This document shows positions 27,687-35,589 of a stretch of 64,000 nucleotides of DNA, piece by piece. Position numbers and translations under genes: made by a program. A model generated the notes under the pieces. The model was not told the origin of the DNA. It searched no databases and worked only from the letters and a program-made list of their open reading frames with translations. Each line of letters begins with the position of its first letter. Position 1 is the stretch's first letter. The stretch spans positions 31,619 to 95,618 of the forward strand of contig CAYZCW010000010.1 in the NCBI GenBank assembly GCA_964477035.1, written 5' to 3'. Source of the DNA: SLSG01 sp964477035 (GTDB taxonomy: Bacteria > Bacteroidota > Bacteroidia > Bacteroidales > UBA7960).

Positions 27687-28364
27687 TTGGCCAAAAAGAA
27701 GCTGCAACGGTTTGCGGAGATCAACGTCTTTCCCAATGTCATCCAGCCCGGGATCAGGCATCCCGCATCCGACCATCATTACCGGGGCGACTGGAACCGC
27801 CGTTACTTCCGGAACGACCATCCCCTGGTCCTGGAGATCGGCTGCGGCAAGGGAGAGTATACCATGGCGCTGGCCAGGGCCTTTCCAGGACACAACCACC
27901 TGGGCATCGACATCAAGGGCGACCGCCTGTGGAAAGGGGCCCGGGCGGCCCTTCAGGAAGGCCTGCTGAATGCCGCTTTTCTTCGGGTACAGGCCGAGCG
28001 GCTGCATTATATTTTCGGGGAAAACGAAGTATCGGGCATCTACCTCACTTTCCCGGACCCGCAGCTGAGGGAGTCCAGACGAAAGAAACGGCTCACCTCC
28101 CCCCGCTTTCTGGAGCTCTACAAGGGGTTCCTCAGACCCGGCAGCCCCATCCACCTGAAAACCGACAATCCCCGGCTTTACGAATACACCCTGGAGGTGA
28201 TCCGGGAAGGGAGACACTCCCTGCGTTTCGCCACGGAAGACCTTTACGGGGAACGGCAGGTGGATGAGCCGATGATCAGGGAGGTCCGGACACACTATGA
28301 AACCCTGTTCCTGGAACAGGGCCTGCCCATCCGCTACATCAAGTTCGAACTGAACCAGGAATAA
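27687..28364 (+). CDS. trmB: tRNA (guanine-N7)-methyltransferase
   Basis: Methylates G46 in the tRNA variable loop using S-adenosylmethionine. It has 225 residues with the SAM-binding GCGKGEYTMALA (about 51-62), GIDIKGDRLWKG and the family motif YLTFPDPQLRESRRKKRL. The start is a TTG at 27687 (MAKKKLQRFAEINVFPNVIQ), 27 nt after the SPOR gene and in the same frame; the nearby ATG at 27682 is out of frame. Its stop lies 2 nt before the ATL gene. Confidence 0.94.
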   Translation: MAKKKLQRFAEINVFPNVIQPGIRHPASDHHYRGDWNRRYFRNDHPLVLEIGCGKGEYTMALARAFPGHNHLGIDIKGDRLWKGARAALQEGLLNAAFLRVQAERLHYIFGENEVSGIYLTFPDPQLRESRRKKRLTSPRFLELYKGFLRPGSPIHLKTDNPRLYEYTLEVIREGRHSLRFATEDLYGERQVDEPMIREVRTHYETLFLEQGLPIRYIKFELNQE

Positions 28365-28366
28365 AC

Positions 28367-28717
28367 ATGCACACGCAGACACCGGAAGCATCATTCTTTG
28401 ACAGGGTCTATGAAGTGGTCCGCCTGGTGCCCCGGGGCCGGGTCACCACCTATGGCGCCATCGCCGCCTACCTGGGCTCAGGGAGGGGCGCCCGCATGGT
28501 GGGATGGGCCATGAACCAGTCGCATGCCTGCCGGCAATATGTGCCCGCCCACCGGGTGGTCAACCGCCAGGGGATGCTGACCGGGAAGCACCATTTCGGC
28601 GGGCCCCGCCTCATGCAGCAATTGCTCGAGGGCGAGGACGTGCGTGTGGAGAGGGACCAGGTGCAGGATTTCAAACGCCTTTTCTGGGATCCGGCCAGGG
28701 AATTGCCCTTGCCCTGA
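28367..28717 (+). CDS. Alkyltransferase-like (ATL) protein, MGMT family
   Basis: 116 residues of the methylguanine-DNA methyltransferase DNA-binding domain: VPRGRVTTYGAIAAYLG, ARMVGWAMNQSH and VPAHRVVNRQG. The PCHRV active-site motif of true methyltransferases is PAHRV here: alanine replaces the acceptor cysteine, so it cannot take up the alkyl group. ATL proteins instead flag O6-alkylguanine for nucleotide excision repair. It begins 2 nt after trmB and ends the operon before a separate nifU promoter. Confidence 0.93.
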   Translation: MHTQTPEASFFDRVYEVVRLVPRGRVTTYGAIAAYLGSGRGARMVGWAMNQSHACRQYVPAHRVVNRQGMLTGKHHFGGPRLMQQLLEGEDVRVERDQVQDFKRLFWDPARELPLP

Positions 28718-28737
28718 GGGCTGCCCGGACTTCTTTT

Positions 28738-28769
28738 TTTGGCCGGAAATTAAATTTGTATTATTTTTA
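28738..28769 (+). promoter_or_regulatory. Predicted promoter of the NifU-domain gene
   Basis: TTTG (28738-28741), 20 nt, TATTTTTA (28762-28769), one mismatch to the -7 consensus. An A-rich leader and an 11-C run (28803-28813) follow before the gene. Confidence 0.5.
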
Positions 28770-28834
28770 CAAAAACCAAATTAAAATAAATCCGGGGCGG
28801 TTCCCCCCCCCCCATTTACCCAAATTGCACACCC

Positions 28835-29083
28835 ATGTCAACCGAAGCCAAAGCCACTCTGATACAAAAAGTTGAGAATGTCATTGCCCAGATCAGGCCC
28901 TATCTTGAGGCCGACGGCGGGAACATCCGTTTCGTGGAACTGACCGAAGACAACGTGGTCATGGTCGAACTGCTGGGCACCTGCGGCCATTGTCCCATGA
29001 GCACCATGACGCTGAAGGCGGGGGTCGAGCAGGCGGTCCGCAAGGCCCTGCCCGAGATCAAATCGGTCGAGGCCATCAACTGA
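28835..29083 (+). CDS. NifU C-terminal domain iron-sulfur carrier
   Basis: 82 residues, the single NifU C-terminal domain: IRPYLEADGGNIRFVEL and GTCGHCPMSTMTLKAGVEQA, with the CxxC pair that holds a 4Fe-4S cluster at a dimer interface. Proteins of this length act as Fe-S carriers to target enzymes. Its stop lies inside a 17-bp tandem duplication. Convergent with nadE. Confidence 0.94.
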   Translation: MSTEAKATLIQKVENVIAQIRPYLEADGGNIRFVELTEDNVVMVELLGTCGHCPMSTMTLKAGVEQAVRKALPEIKSVEAIN

Positions 29084-29110
29084 CCGTACCGGGCAACTGA
29101 CCGTACCGGG
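29077..29110. repeat. 17-bp perfect tandem duplication
   Basis: CAACTGACCGTACCGGG occurs twice back to back, starting in the last codons of the NifU-domain gene and running into the gap before nadE. It looks like a recent small duplication; it does not alter the protein because the stop lies in the first copy. Confidence 0.85.
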
Positions 29111-29123
29111 CGCCGCCCATCCC

Positions 29124-30791
29124 TCAGCCAGGATATCTGGCCACGATCGGCATCCTCCGGCCCGAACCGAATCCTTTCTGGGACACCCTCAGCACCGGGG
29201 GTGTCTGTTTTCTTTTATACTCGCAGGCATTGACCAGGCGGAGGACCTGCCTGACCAGCTGTTGCGGGAATCCCATGTCCACGATTTCCCGGGGACCTTT
29301 CTCACGTTCGATGTACTGAAACAGGACGGGGTCCAGCTCCCCGTACTCCGGCAGGGAGTCTGAGTCCTTTTGTCCGGGCCGGAGTTCGGCCGAAGGGGGT
29401 TTCTCGATCGTATGCCAGGGAATGACCTCCTCCCGGCGGTTGATGTACCTGGCCAGGCCATAGACTTCCGTCTTGTACAGGTCGCCGATGACGGACAGCC
29501 CCCCGCACATGTCCCCGTAGAGGGTCCCGTAGCCCACGGCGGCCTCGCTTTTGTTGGAGGTATTCAGCAGCATATGGCCGAATTTGTTGGACAGCCCCAT
29601 CAGCAGCACGGCGCGGGCCCTGGCCTGAAGGTTCTCCTCCGTCACATCCGGGGGCAGGCCACCCAGCAGGGGATCGAGGCTGCCCTGCAGGGAAGCCACC
29701 ACCTGATGAATGGGCAGGATGTCGTGGCGAACTCCCAGGTTCTTTGCCAGGGCCACCGCATCACTGACGGAATGGTCCGAACTGTGGGGCCCGGGCATGA
29801 GCACGGCCCACACCTTGTCCTTTCCCAGGGCGTGCACGGCCAGCACCAGGGTCAGGGCCGAATCAAGCCCCCCGGACAGGCCCAGCAGGACTTCCCTGAT
29901 CCCGGTTTTCCGGCAATAGTCCGACAGGCCGAAAACCAGGGCCCGCATCAGGTTTTCATTCTTTTCGTCCGGCCCGGGCGGGACATCATACCCCTGGACC
30001 GGTGGCTCCCCGCCGGCCCCTTCATCTGCCCGGAGCGCCTCCAGGTCGAAAAGCTGCAGGTCCTCCCGGAAGGAAGCCAGCCGGCCGGCCAGCCGGCCCG
30101 AAGGGGTGAAGGCCGCCGAGGCCCCGTCGAAGACCAGCTCGGCATGGGCTCCCACCTGATTGACCATGAAGACGGGTAGCCGGGCCCTGCGGGCATTCAG
30201 GGCAAAGGTTTCCAGCCTTTCCCCGCAGCGGTTCCAGGCAAAGGGGGAGGCAGAGATATTGATGACCAGGTCGGGACGCTCCCGCATGAGTTCCTCCAGG
30301 GGGCTGACGGAATACATCCTGCGCGGCCCGACATCCCACAGGTCCTCGCAGACCGTGAGGGCGATGCGTTTCCCCCGGAAAGGAACGGTCCGGAAGGTCC
30401 GTGCAGGCTCGAAATAGCGGTACTCGTCGAACACGTCATAGGTGGGCAGCAGGCCCTTGTCGCAGCGCGCCGCCACCTGCCCATCCGACAATAGAAAGGC
30501 GGCATTCGACAGGCGTTTGCCGCTTTCATGGGGGTTGAAGGCGGGACTGCCCACCACGGCCGCAATGCCATGGCAGCGGGAGGCGATCCGGTTTACCTGC
30601 TGCAGGCAGGCTTCCACAAACCCATCGAATTGCAACAGGTCGGCGGGGGGGTACCCGCACACGGACAGCTCGGAAAAGACCACCAGGTCGGCCCCTTGCT
30701 TTTGAGCCCTTTCCAGGCAGTCCAGGGTGAGGGCGGTGTTGGCGTCGAAATCACCGACACGGAAATTCAGTTGTGCAAGGGCAATGATCAT
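29124..30791 (-). CDS. nadE: Glutamine-dependent NAD+ synthetase
   Basis: Last step of NAD synthesis: amidates nicotinate adenine dinucleotide with ammonia from glutamine. It has 555 residues in two domains. The N-terminal CN-hydrolase glutaminase has the triad E41 (FSELSVCGYPP), K112 (CDKGLLPTYDVFDE) and C148 (LTVCEDLW). The C-terminal synthetase has the ATP-binding SGGLDSALTLVLA and the STMPH-equivalent MPGPHSSDHS. It lies 20 nt after the beta-barrel gene. nadE beside gldB is also seen in gliding flavobacteria. Confidence 0.96.
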   Translation of the reverse strand: MIIALAQLNFRVGDFDANTALTLDCLERAQKQGADLVVFSELSVCGYPPADLLQFDGFVEACLQQVNRIASRCHGIAAVVGSPAFNPHESGKRLSNAAFLLSDGQVAARCDKGLLPTYDVFDEYRYFEPARTFRTVPFRGKRIALTVCEDLWDVGPRRMYSVSPLEELMRERPDLVINISASPFAWNRCGERLETFALNARRARLPVFMVNQVGAHAELVFDGASAAFTPSGRLAGRLASFREDLQLFDLEALRADEGAGGEPPVQGYDVPPGPDEKNENLMRALVFGLSDYCRKTGIREVLLGLSGGLDSALTLVLAVHALGKDKVWAVLMPGPHSSDHSVSDAVALAKNLGVRHDILPIHQVVASLQGSLDPLLGGLPPDVTEENLQARARAVLLMGLSNKFGHMLLNTSNKSEAAVGYGTLYGDMCGGLSVIGDLYKTEVYGLARYINRREEVIPWHTIEKPPSAELRPGQKDSDSLPEYGELDPVLFQYIEREKGPREIVDMGFPQQLVRQVLRLVNACEYKRKQTPPVLRVSQKGFGSGRRMPIVARYPG

Positions 30792-30811
30792 CCGTCAGCT
30801 TGGTTTCGGCA

Positions 30812-31492
30812 TCAGAAAATCACCCCCACATGCAGGGAGATGTAATTCGACGTGGCGCTCTGGGCGGCGCCGCTGACCCGGTTGCGTCCCTTGAGGTTGT
30901 TGGTAAAGCCATTGCTGTACAGCAACTGTCCCACCAGGGACATGCGCCCTCCCAGGGAATACTCGGCCCCCGCCCCGGCCACAAAAGCCAGCCTGATCAG
31001 GGGGATCTCCCCCTTGATGTCGTTGGACAGGGTGATGCCGGTCGACCCGGAGGAAAACTGGTCGTCGCCCGTGGCTTTCAGGTTGAAGCCGGGGGCAAAG
31101 CCGATGCGGCCAAAGTAGGTCATGTAGCCGAACTGCGAAGTCTGTCCCTTGAAGGTGACCGGGACCTCGAAATAGCGCAGGCGGTAGTCACGCTGGATCT
31201 CGTGCACTCCGTAGGCAGGGACGTCATCGCGGTAACGCAGCTTGCCGCCGAAGCTGGATACCAGAAAATTCGTGGAAATGACATAGTGGTAGCTCAGGTG
31301 GTATTCCCCAATGAGTCCAAAAGACGTTCCCATCCGGGTGCCTTCGGAAATGTAATCGCGCGTGTCGGGAGAGAACCAGGACAGGGACGGCGCAAAGGTC
31401 AGCCCGATACGGTATTTCGGGCCTTGCTGGGCATGGACGCCGGAGGCAATCAAACCCCACAGCAAAATGGTCATAAGGGTTCTTTTTTGCAT
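30812..31492 (-). CDS. Outer membrane beta-barrel protein, possibly PorT-like
   Basis: 226 residues from the ATG at 31492: signal peptide (MTILLWGLIASGVHAQ), then alternating strands of an eight-strand barrel with GLTFAPSLSWFSPDTR, EYHLSYHYVISTNFLVSSFG, LRYFEVPVTFKGQTSQFGYM, and a C-terminal phenylalanine (YISLHVGVIF), as in outer membrane proteins. The length and pattern resemble the PorT/SprT family linked to type IX secretion, but general Bacteroidota barrels look alike, so the name is tentative. It has its own promoter and is followed by nadE; gldB is divergent. Confidence 0.78.
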   Translation of the reverse strand: MQKRTLMTILLWGLIASGVHAQQGPKYRIGLTFAPSLSWFSPDTRDYISEGTRMGTSFGLIGEYHLSYHYVISTNFLVSSFGGKLRYRDDVPAYGVHEIQRDYRLRYFEVPVTFKGQTSQFGYMTYFGRIGFAPGFNLKATGDDQFSSGSTGITLSNDIKGEIPLIRLAFVAGAGAEYSLGGRMSLVGQLLYSNGFTNNLKGRNRVSGAAQSATSNYISLHVGVIF

Positions 31493-31526
31493 AGCATGGG
31501 AGGTTTTAAAACGTGGAACCAATAAC

Positions 31527-31559
31527 CAAACTTACTCTTTTTTTCCTGAATATTTCCAA
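31527..31559 (-). promoter_or_regulatory. Predicted promoter of the beta-barrel/nadE unit
   Basis: TTG (31557-31559, minus strand), 22 nt, TAAGTTTG (31527-31534), an exact -7 element about 35 nt before the barrel gene. Confidence 0.6.
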
Positions 31560-31602
31560 TATAATATGGCAAGGGACGTTTTGTTATAAAAAAACACCGG
31601 AC

Positions 31603-32628
31603 ATGGATTTCCGCTCCCCGGGTCACCCGAACAGCCTGGTCATTTTTCTTTTCGTCGGATGCTGCCTGCTCCTGATGCCCCAGTGCCAGCAAAAACCACC
31701 CTTTCAAAAAGATATATCCCGGATACAGATCGACCCCATGCAGATCGACCGCTACGAGCAACTGCTTTTCTCCCTCAACCCTTACCGGCTGGAGGAGGAG
31801 CTCGAACCGTATGTGGAGACCTATGCCTTCTTTCTGGGGGACGGGGTGCGGGACCCCTGGGCCCGTCAGCAATTGTTTGCCTACGTGACCGACCCCCAGC
31901 TCATCGAATTGTACGAAGACATCCAGGAGGCATGGCCCGGCCTGGAAGAGCTGTCAGAACAGCTGACCCTGGCCTTCCGGTATTACCGGGCCCATTTTCC
32001 CGAAGCGCCCCTGCCCCGGCTGTACAGCTACGTGTCGGGCATCGACCACGAGCTTCCCGTCAGGTACGCGGAAGGGCACATGGCCATAGGGCTGGACAAC
32101 TACCTGGGCAGGGACTATCCGACCTACACCCGGATCGGCATTCCCCGTTACCGGGCCATCCGCATGGACAAGGAATACGTGCCCGCCGACGTGATGCGGA
32201 CCATGGCGGAGGTCCACCTGGGGCAGCGGCAGTACGAACCGGAGACCCTGCTGGACTTCATGCTGTATGAAGGCCGCCTCCTGTATTTTGCAGACTGCAT
32301 GCTTCCCCTGGTGCCCGATTCCGTTAAAATCGGGTATACCGCCCGGCAAATGGAATGGGTGCAGCAAAACAGCGGGCAGGTCTGGTCCTGGTTCCTGGAC
32401 AATGAACTGCTGTTCTCATCCGACCGCCAGATGATCCAGCGTTTTGCCGGGGAGGCCCCCTTCACTTCGGCCTTTTCGCGGGACTCCGCCCCCAGAACCG
32501 CTGCCTGGACCGGATGGCAGATCGTCAGGGAATACATGAGAAGGCATCCCGGCACCAGCCTGGACGAGCTGTTCGACATCGCAGACGCCCGCCACATCCT
32601 TCATGAATCAAGGTACAGGGGAAGATAA
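31603..32628 (+). CDS. gldB: Gliding motility lipoprotein GldB-like
   Basis: 341 residues from the ATG at 31603. The N-terminus has a hydrophobic segment ending at a cysteine (LVIFLFVGCCLLLMPQCQ), consistent with a lipoprotein though the lipobox is loose. The body (QIDRYEQLLFSLNP; FRYYRAHFPEAPLPRLYSYV; GLDNYLGRDYPTY; RTMAEVHLGQRQYEPETLL; MEWVQQNSGQVWSWFLDNEL) matches the GldB family. GldB is required for gliding in Flavobacterium johnsoniae but occurs in non-gliding Bacteroidota too. The adjacent nadE repeats the flavobacterial gldB-nadE neighbourhood. Confidence 0.87.
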   Translation: MDFRSPGHPNSLVIFLFVGCCLLLMPQCQQKPPFQKDISRIQIDPMQIDRYEQLLFSLNPYRLEEELEPYVETYAFFLGDGVRDPWARQQLFAYVTDPQLIELYEDIQEAWPGLEELSEQLTLAFRYYRAHFPEAPLPRLYSYVSGIDHELPVRYAEGHMAIGLDNYLGRDYPTYTRIGIPRYRAIRMDKEYVPADVMRTMAEVHLGQRQYEPETLLDFMLYEGRLLYFADCMLPLVPDSVKIGYTARQMEWVQQNSGQVWSWFLDNELLFSSDRQMIQRFAGEAPFTSAFSRDSAPRTAAWTGWQIVREYMRRHPGTSLDELFDIADARHILHESRYRGR

Positions 32629-32707
32629 GGCACGGCCAGCCGGAAGAAGGGCGGCCTGATGGCCCGCGGCCATATGCCGCCCGGGCGGCCGGTCCGTGTG
32701 GGCGACC

Positions 32708-33319
32708 TTACCCCTGAGGGGTCCTGAAACCGGGATTGCTGGAACCGATCACCCCGAGGATGTCCTCCCGCCCCAGACCGGTCTCGCTGCTGCTCACAAT
32801 GATGGGGGGCAGGGGCTCCCACTCCCCGGCAAGCACCTCCCGGTAGTCCTTCAGGTTGGCCTCCAGCCTGGCCTTGCTCAGCTTGTCCGCCTTGGTGCAG
32901 ACCACATAGAACGGCAGCCCCTGCGCCCCCATCCAGCGCATGAATTCCAGGTCGTTCGCCAGGGGCTTGTGCCGGATGTCCACCAAAAGGAAAGTGCACA
33001 TCAGGTTGGGTCTTTTATCGAGGTAATTCCGGATCATGCCTTCCCAGCCCTTTTTGATGGCCACCGGCACCTTCGCAAAGCCAAACCCCGGCAAGTCGGT
33101 CAGGTACCAGGACCGGTTGATCAGGAAATGGTTGATCAGTTGGGTTTTCCCGGGGGTGGACGAGGTCTTGGCGAGCTTTCCCCGGCGGGTGAGGCTGTTG
33201 ATCAGGGAAGACTTGCCCACGTTGGACCGGCCGATAAAGGCATATTCCGGAAGAACGGGCGGGGGGCAGTCCTGTATGCCGACCGAGCTTTTTACGAATT
33301 TGGCTGAGCTGATTTCCAT
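32708..33319 (-). CDS. ysxC: Ribosome biogenesis GTP-binding protein YsxC/EngB
   Basis: Small GTPase for late assembly of the 50S subunit. It has 203 residues from the ATG at 33319 (MEISSAKFVKSS). Motifs: G1 GRSNVGKSSLIN, TPGKTQLINHF (G2 region), DLPGFGFAKV (G3), TKADKLSK (G4) and SSSETG (G5). It is convergent with gldB and about 73 nt downstream of the acyltransferase pair, from which it may be read. Confidence 0.95.
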   Translation of the reverse strand: MEISSAKFVKSSVGIQDCPPPVLPEYAFIGRSNVGKSSLINSLTRRGKLAKTSSTPGKTQLINHFLINRSWYLTDLPGFGFAKVPVAIKKGWEGMIRNYLDKRPNLMCTFLLVDIRHKPLANDLEFMRWMGAQGLPFYVVCTKADKLSKARLEANLKDYREVLAGEWEPLPPIIVSSSETGLGREDILGVIGSSNPGFRTPQG

Positions 33320-33392
33320 GGGCAAAGGTTATGGGCATGCCGGCCGGGAGCCGGTCGCGGCCGCCCTGAAGCAGAAAGGGAACAGACCGCCG

Positions 33393-34373
33393 CTACTTCA
33401 GGTTAAAACGGATTGGATTGGTTCTGTAAGTGTTGATGTGGCGTTCCTTCTTGGCTGCATAGATATCCCCGATGGTCAGCAGGATGGCCGTCTCTTCCAC
33501 CCCGCCGAAGTGTTCGTTGATCGCCGTGCCGAAGGTGCGCATGCTCGGGCTGAGACCCATATAGGAATTGATCAGCGGCGGGATGTTCTCCTTTTGCTCC
33601 CGCACATGCCTGAGCAGCGAGCGGTAATTGCCTTCATAGTCGTCCCCCCGGAACAGCCTTTCCAGTTTTTCCACAGGGGTATTCAGGCCCAATGGCTTAT
33701 GGGGTTCGACCAAGCGGTCGGGATCCGGGAAAAACCGGTTAAGGAAATACAGGATCATGTCCCGGGCAAACACATTGTAATGGGTGTACATGGTCACCTT
33801 CCCGAAAAAATACCGGATCCCGGGATGATCCACCACCAGGGCGCCCAGCCCGTCCCACAGGTTGTCGAGCGAATAGATGCTCTTGCGGTTCTCCCGCGAA
33901 GGCTGGTAGGCAGGCTGCACAAAGGAACGGCCCAACTCGATGGTATAAGGAAGGTAATCACGGACAAAGGCGGGTGAAAACCTGAAAAGCTCCGAGGTCG
34001 CCAGGGCGGGCAGGCCCTGTTCATCGCGCCTGGCTTCCGGGCAGACTATGTACCGGTATCCTCCCACAATCTCCCGGGAGGAAGGGTCCCAGACGATCAG
34101 TTGTTTGTAGGGGGGAAGGGCCGTATCGAAAGGGTCGATGTCGACGGCCTTCCCCGTCCCTCCGCCTGCCATCCTGAAGGACAATTCCCTGAGGCGGCCC
34201 ACCTCCTTCATGAGGTGGGGAGAGTCGTGCGCATCGACCACATAAATCTCATTGTGGGCGTTGTTGGTGGTGCGCAGCAGCTTCTCCCGGCCCAGCTCCT
34301 CCTGCAGCCTTTCCCGGTCCACCGGGGGGAGGATCTCCTCCTGGCCCTCTTCTTTTGTCGGATGGTCATTCAT
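33393..34373 (-). CDS. GNAT-fold N-acyltransferase, GlsB-like (glycine lipid synthesis)
   Basis: 326 residues from the ATG at 34373, 4 nt after the stop of the PlsC-type gene. It belongs to the OlsB/hemolysin-type acyl-ACP N-acyltransferases: NEIYVVDAHDSPHLMKEVGR, LRELSFRMAGGGTG, GGYRYIVCPEA, ELGRSFVQPAYQ and VTMYTHYNVFARDMI. In Bacteroides thetaiotaomicron and B. vulgatus GlsB adds a 3-hydroxy fatty acid to glycine, and GlsA, encoded next door in B. thetaiotaomicron, adds a second acyl chain. The same pairing here supports that role; substrate is inferred. Confidence 0.82.
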   Translation of the reverse strand: MNDHPTKEEGQEEILPPVDRERLQEELGREKLLRTTNNAHNEIYVVDAHDSPHLMKEVGRLRELSFRMAGGGTGKAVDIDPFDTALPPYKQLIVWDPSSREIVGGYRYIVCPEARRDEQGLPALATSELFRFSPAFVRDYLPYTIELGRSFVQPAYQPSRENRKSIYSLDNLWDGLGALVVDHPGIRYFFGKVTMYTHYNVFARDMILYFLNRFFPDPDRLVEPHKPLGLNTPVEKLERLFRGDDYEGNYRSLLRHVREQKENIPPLINSYMGLSPSMRTFGTAINEHFGGVEETAILLTIGDIYAAKKERHINTYRTNPIRFNLK

Positions 34374-34377
34374 ACAC

Positions 34378-35253
34378 CTAAGATTCCATGTTGAAATCAA
34401 GTTTTCCTTGCGGCAGGCTGTATACATGGGCCTTCATTCGCTGGGCCCAGTCATGGTGGGACAATTCCCGGGTAAAGGCAGTATAGGGTACCGGTTTGCC
34501 GAAAGTGATCCGCATCTTCTTCTCTTTTTGCCGGAACATCTCATCGGGAAGGTACAGCATCTCGATGTTGGATCTGATCCCCAAACGCTTCCTCCAATTG
34601 GCTAAGTTATAGAAAAAATCGGAATTGCGTCCGTCTATGTGCACCGGAATAATGTCCCGCTTGTAATGTACAGACTTGGTAATGAAGCTCTTCTTCCATT
34701 CCAGGTCGGCAATCACCCCGTGCTGCCGGCGGGAAACCAGCCCGGCGGGGAACACCAGAACCAGCTGGTCAGACGCGTACAACTCATCGATCACGGCCAG
34801 GGCCTCCCGGGAATTGCGCCCGTGCTTATTCACCGCCACAAAGAGCGGGCTGAGGTTTCTGATCTCCATCAGGATGTCGTTGACCAGGAACTTCAGATCC
34901 GGTCGTTTCCTGCCGACCACATGCATCAGGGCCATCCCGTCCAGTCCGCCAAGCGGGTGGTTGGAAGCCACGATGTAGCGGCCCTCCCCCGGCATGTTTT
35001 CCGGGTGGACCACCTCGATGTCCACGGTGAACTTCTCCGTCAGGATCTTTTCAATGAAGGCAAGGCCTGTGTACCCGGTGAGTTCCGGCAGGGCCTGGTT
35101 GATCTCCTCCTGGTGCACCACCCGCTCCAGGTACCGGATCAGAAATTTGGGGATGAAAGGGTAAAGCTTCCCGCCTTTCTTGCGGAATACGGCATCCACA
35201 TCCACCCTGTCGATGCCGGGATGTTCCTGATGTCTGGTTTCCTTCTCCCCCAT
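34378..35253 (-). CDS. PlsC-family O-acyltransferase, GlsA-like
   Basis: 291 residues. The glycerolphosphate acyltransferase motifs are recognisable in the form used by hemolysin-type PlsC proteins: VASNHPLGGLDGMAL (catalytic His and Asp), FPAGLVSRR in place of FPEG, and IIPVHIDGRNSD. With the N-acyltransferase 4 nt downstream it fits the GlsA step, acylating the hydroxyl of N-acyl glycine; a plain lysophosphatidic acid acyltransferase role is the alternative. A -7 element lies at 35350-35357. Confidence 0.82.
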   Translation of the reverse strand: MGEKETRHQEHPGIDRVDVDAVFRKKGGKLYPFIPKFLIRYLERVVHQEEINQALPELTGYTGLAFIEKILTEKFTVDIEVVHPENMPGEGRYIVASNHPLGGLDGMALMHVVGRKRPDLKFLVNDILMEIRNLSPLFVAVNKHGRNSREALAVIDELYASDQLVLVFPAGLVSRRQHGVIADLEWKKSFITKSVHYKRDIIPVHIDGRNSDFFYNLANWRKRLGIRSNIEMLYLPDEMFRQKEKKMRITFGKPVPYTAFTRELSHHDWAQRMKAHVYSLPQGKLDFNMES

Positions 35254-35349
35254 TTTTCCTCTGCTGCCTCTTGTGTTTCAGCCCTTCAAAGCCCGCACGG
35301 CACCCATCCCTGATGGAAAACTAGCCACCGGCAGGCCGGGAACCACAAG

Positions 35350-35357
35350 CAAAAGTA
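35350..35357 (-). promoter_or_regulatory. Predicted -7 element for the acyltransferase pair
   Basis: TACTTTTG on the minus strand matches TAnnTTTG exactly, about 97 nt before the start of the PlsC-type gene. The -33 region is not convincing. Confidence 0.45.
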
Positions 35358-35519
35358 AAGATAATTCCGATTCGGGCTTTCTCCAAATCCGGCAGGCCTC
35401 TTGTTTTTTTAGAAAATCCCGGCAAGCGGCATAAATCCTATAAAATATTGTATTTCAAATATATAGATATAGAACAGCCTTGTATTCATACGCCAGGAAG
35501 CCCAAAAGTTATCAACAAT

Positions 35520-35549
35520 GTGGGAAAAAGTGGTAAAATGTGGTAAAAA
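35520..35549 (+). promoter_or_regulatory. Probable MraZ operator: three 10-bp direct repeats
   Basis: GTGGGAAAAA, GTGGTAAAAT and GTGGTAAAAA follow one another with exact 10-bp period. MraZ proteins in other bacteria bind TGGGN-type direct repeats about 10 bp apart in front of mraZ. The array ends 6 nt before the -7 element, so bound MraZ would cover the promoter. Family knowledge plus direct observation. Confidence 0.8.
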
Positions 35550-35555
35550 ACACTG

Positions 35556-35563
35556 TATATTTA
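35556..35563 (+). promoter_or_regulatory. Predicted -7 element of the mraZ-dcw operon
   Basis: TATATTTA, one mismatch to TAnnTTTG, 27 nt before the mraZ ATG. The -33 position falls within the operator repeats. Confidence 0.5.
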
Positions 35564-35589
35564 CATTCAAATCCCAAAACCGTGGTGCC

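Larger units (their letters stand above)
35254..35589. other. Intergenic region between glsA-like gene and mraZ
   Basis: About 336 nt, more AT-rich than its flanks, between divergent genes. It holds a -7 element for the acyltransferase genes (35350-35357, minus strand) and, near the right end, the MraZ-type direct repeats and mraZ -7 element. A minus-strand frame at 35409-35705 crosses the mraZ start and shows no protein-like features. No RNA gene recognised. Confidence 0.7.
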
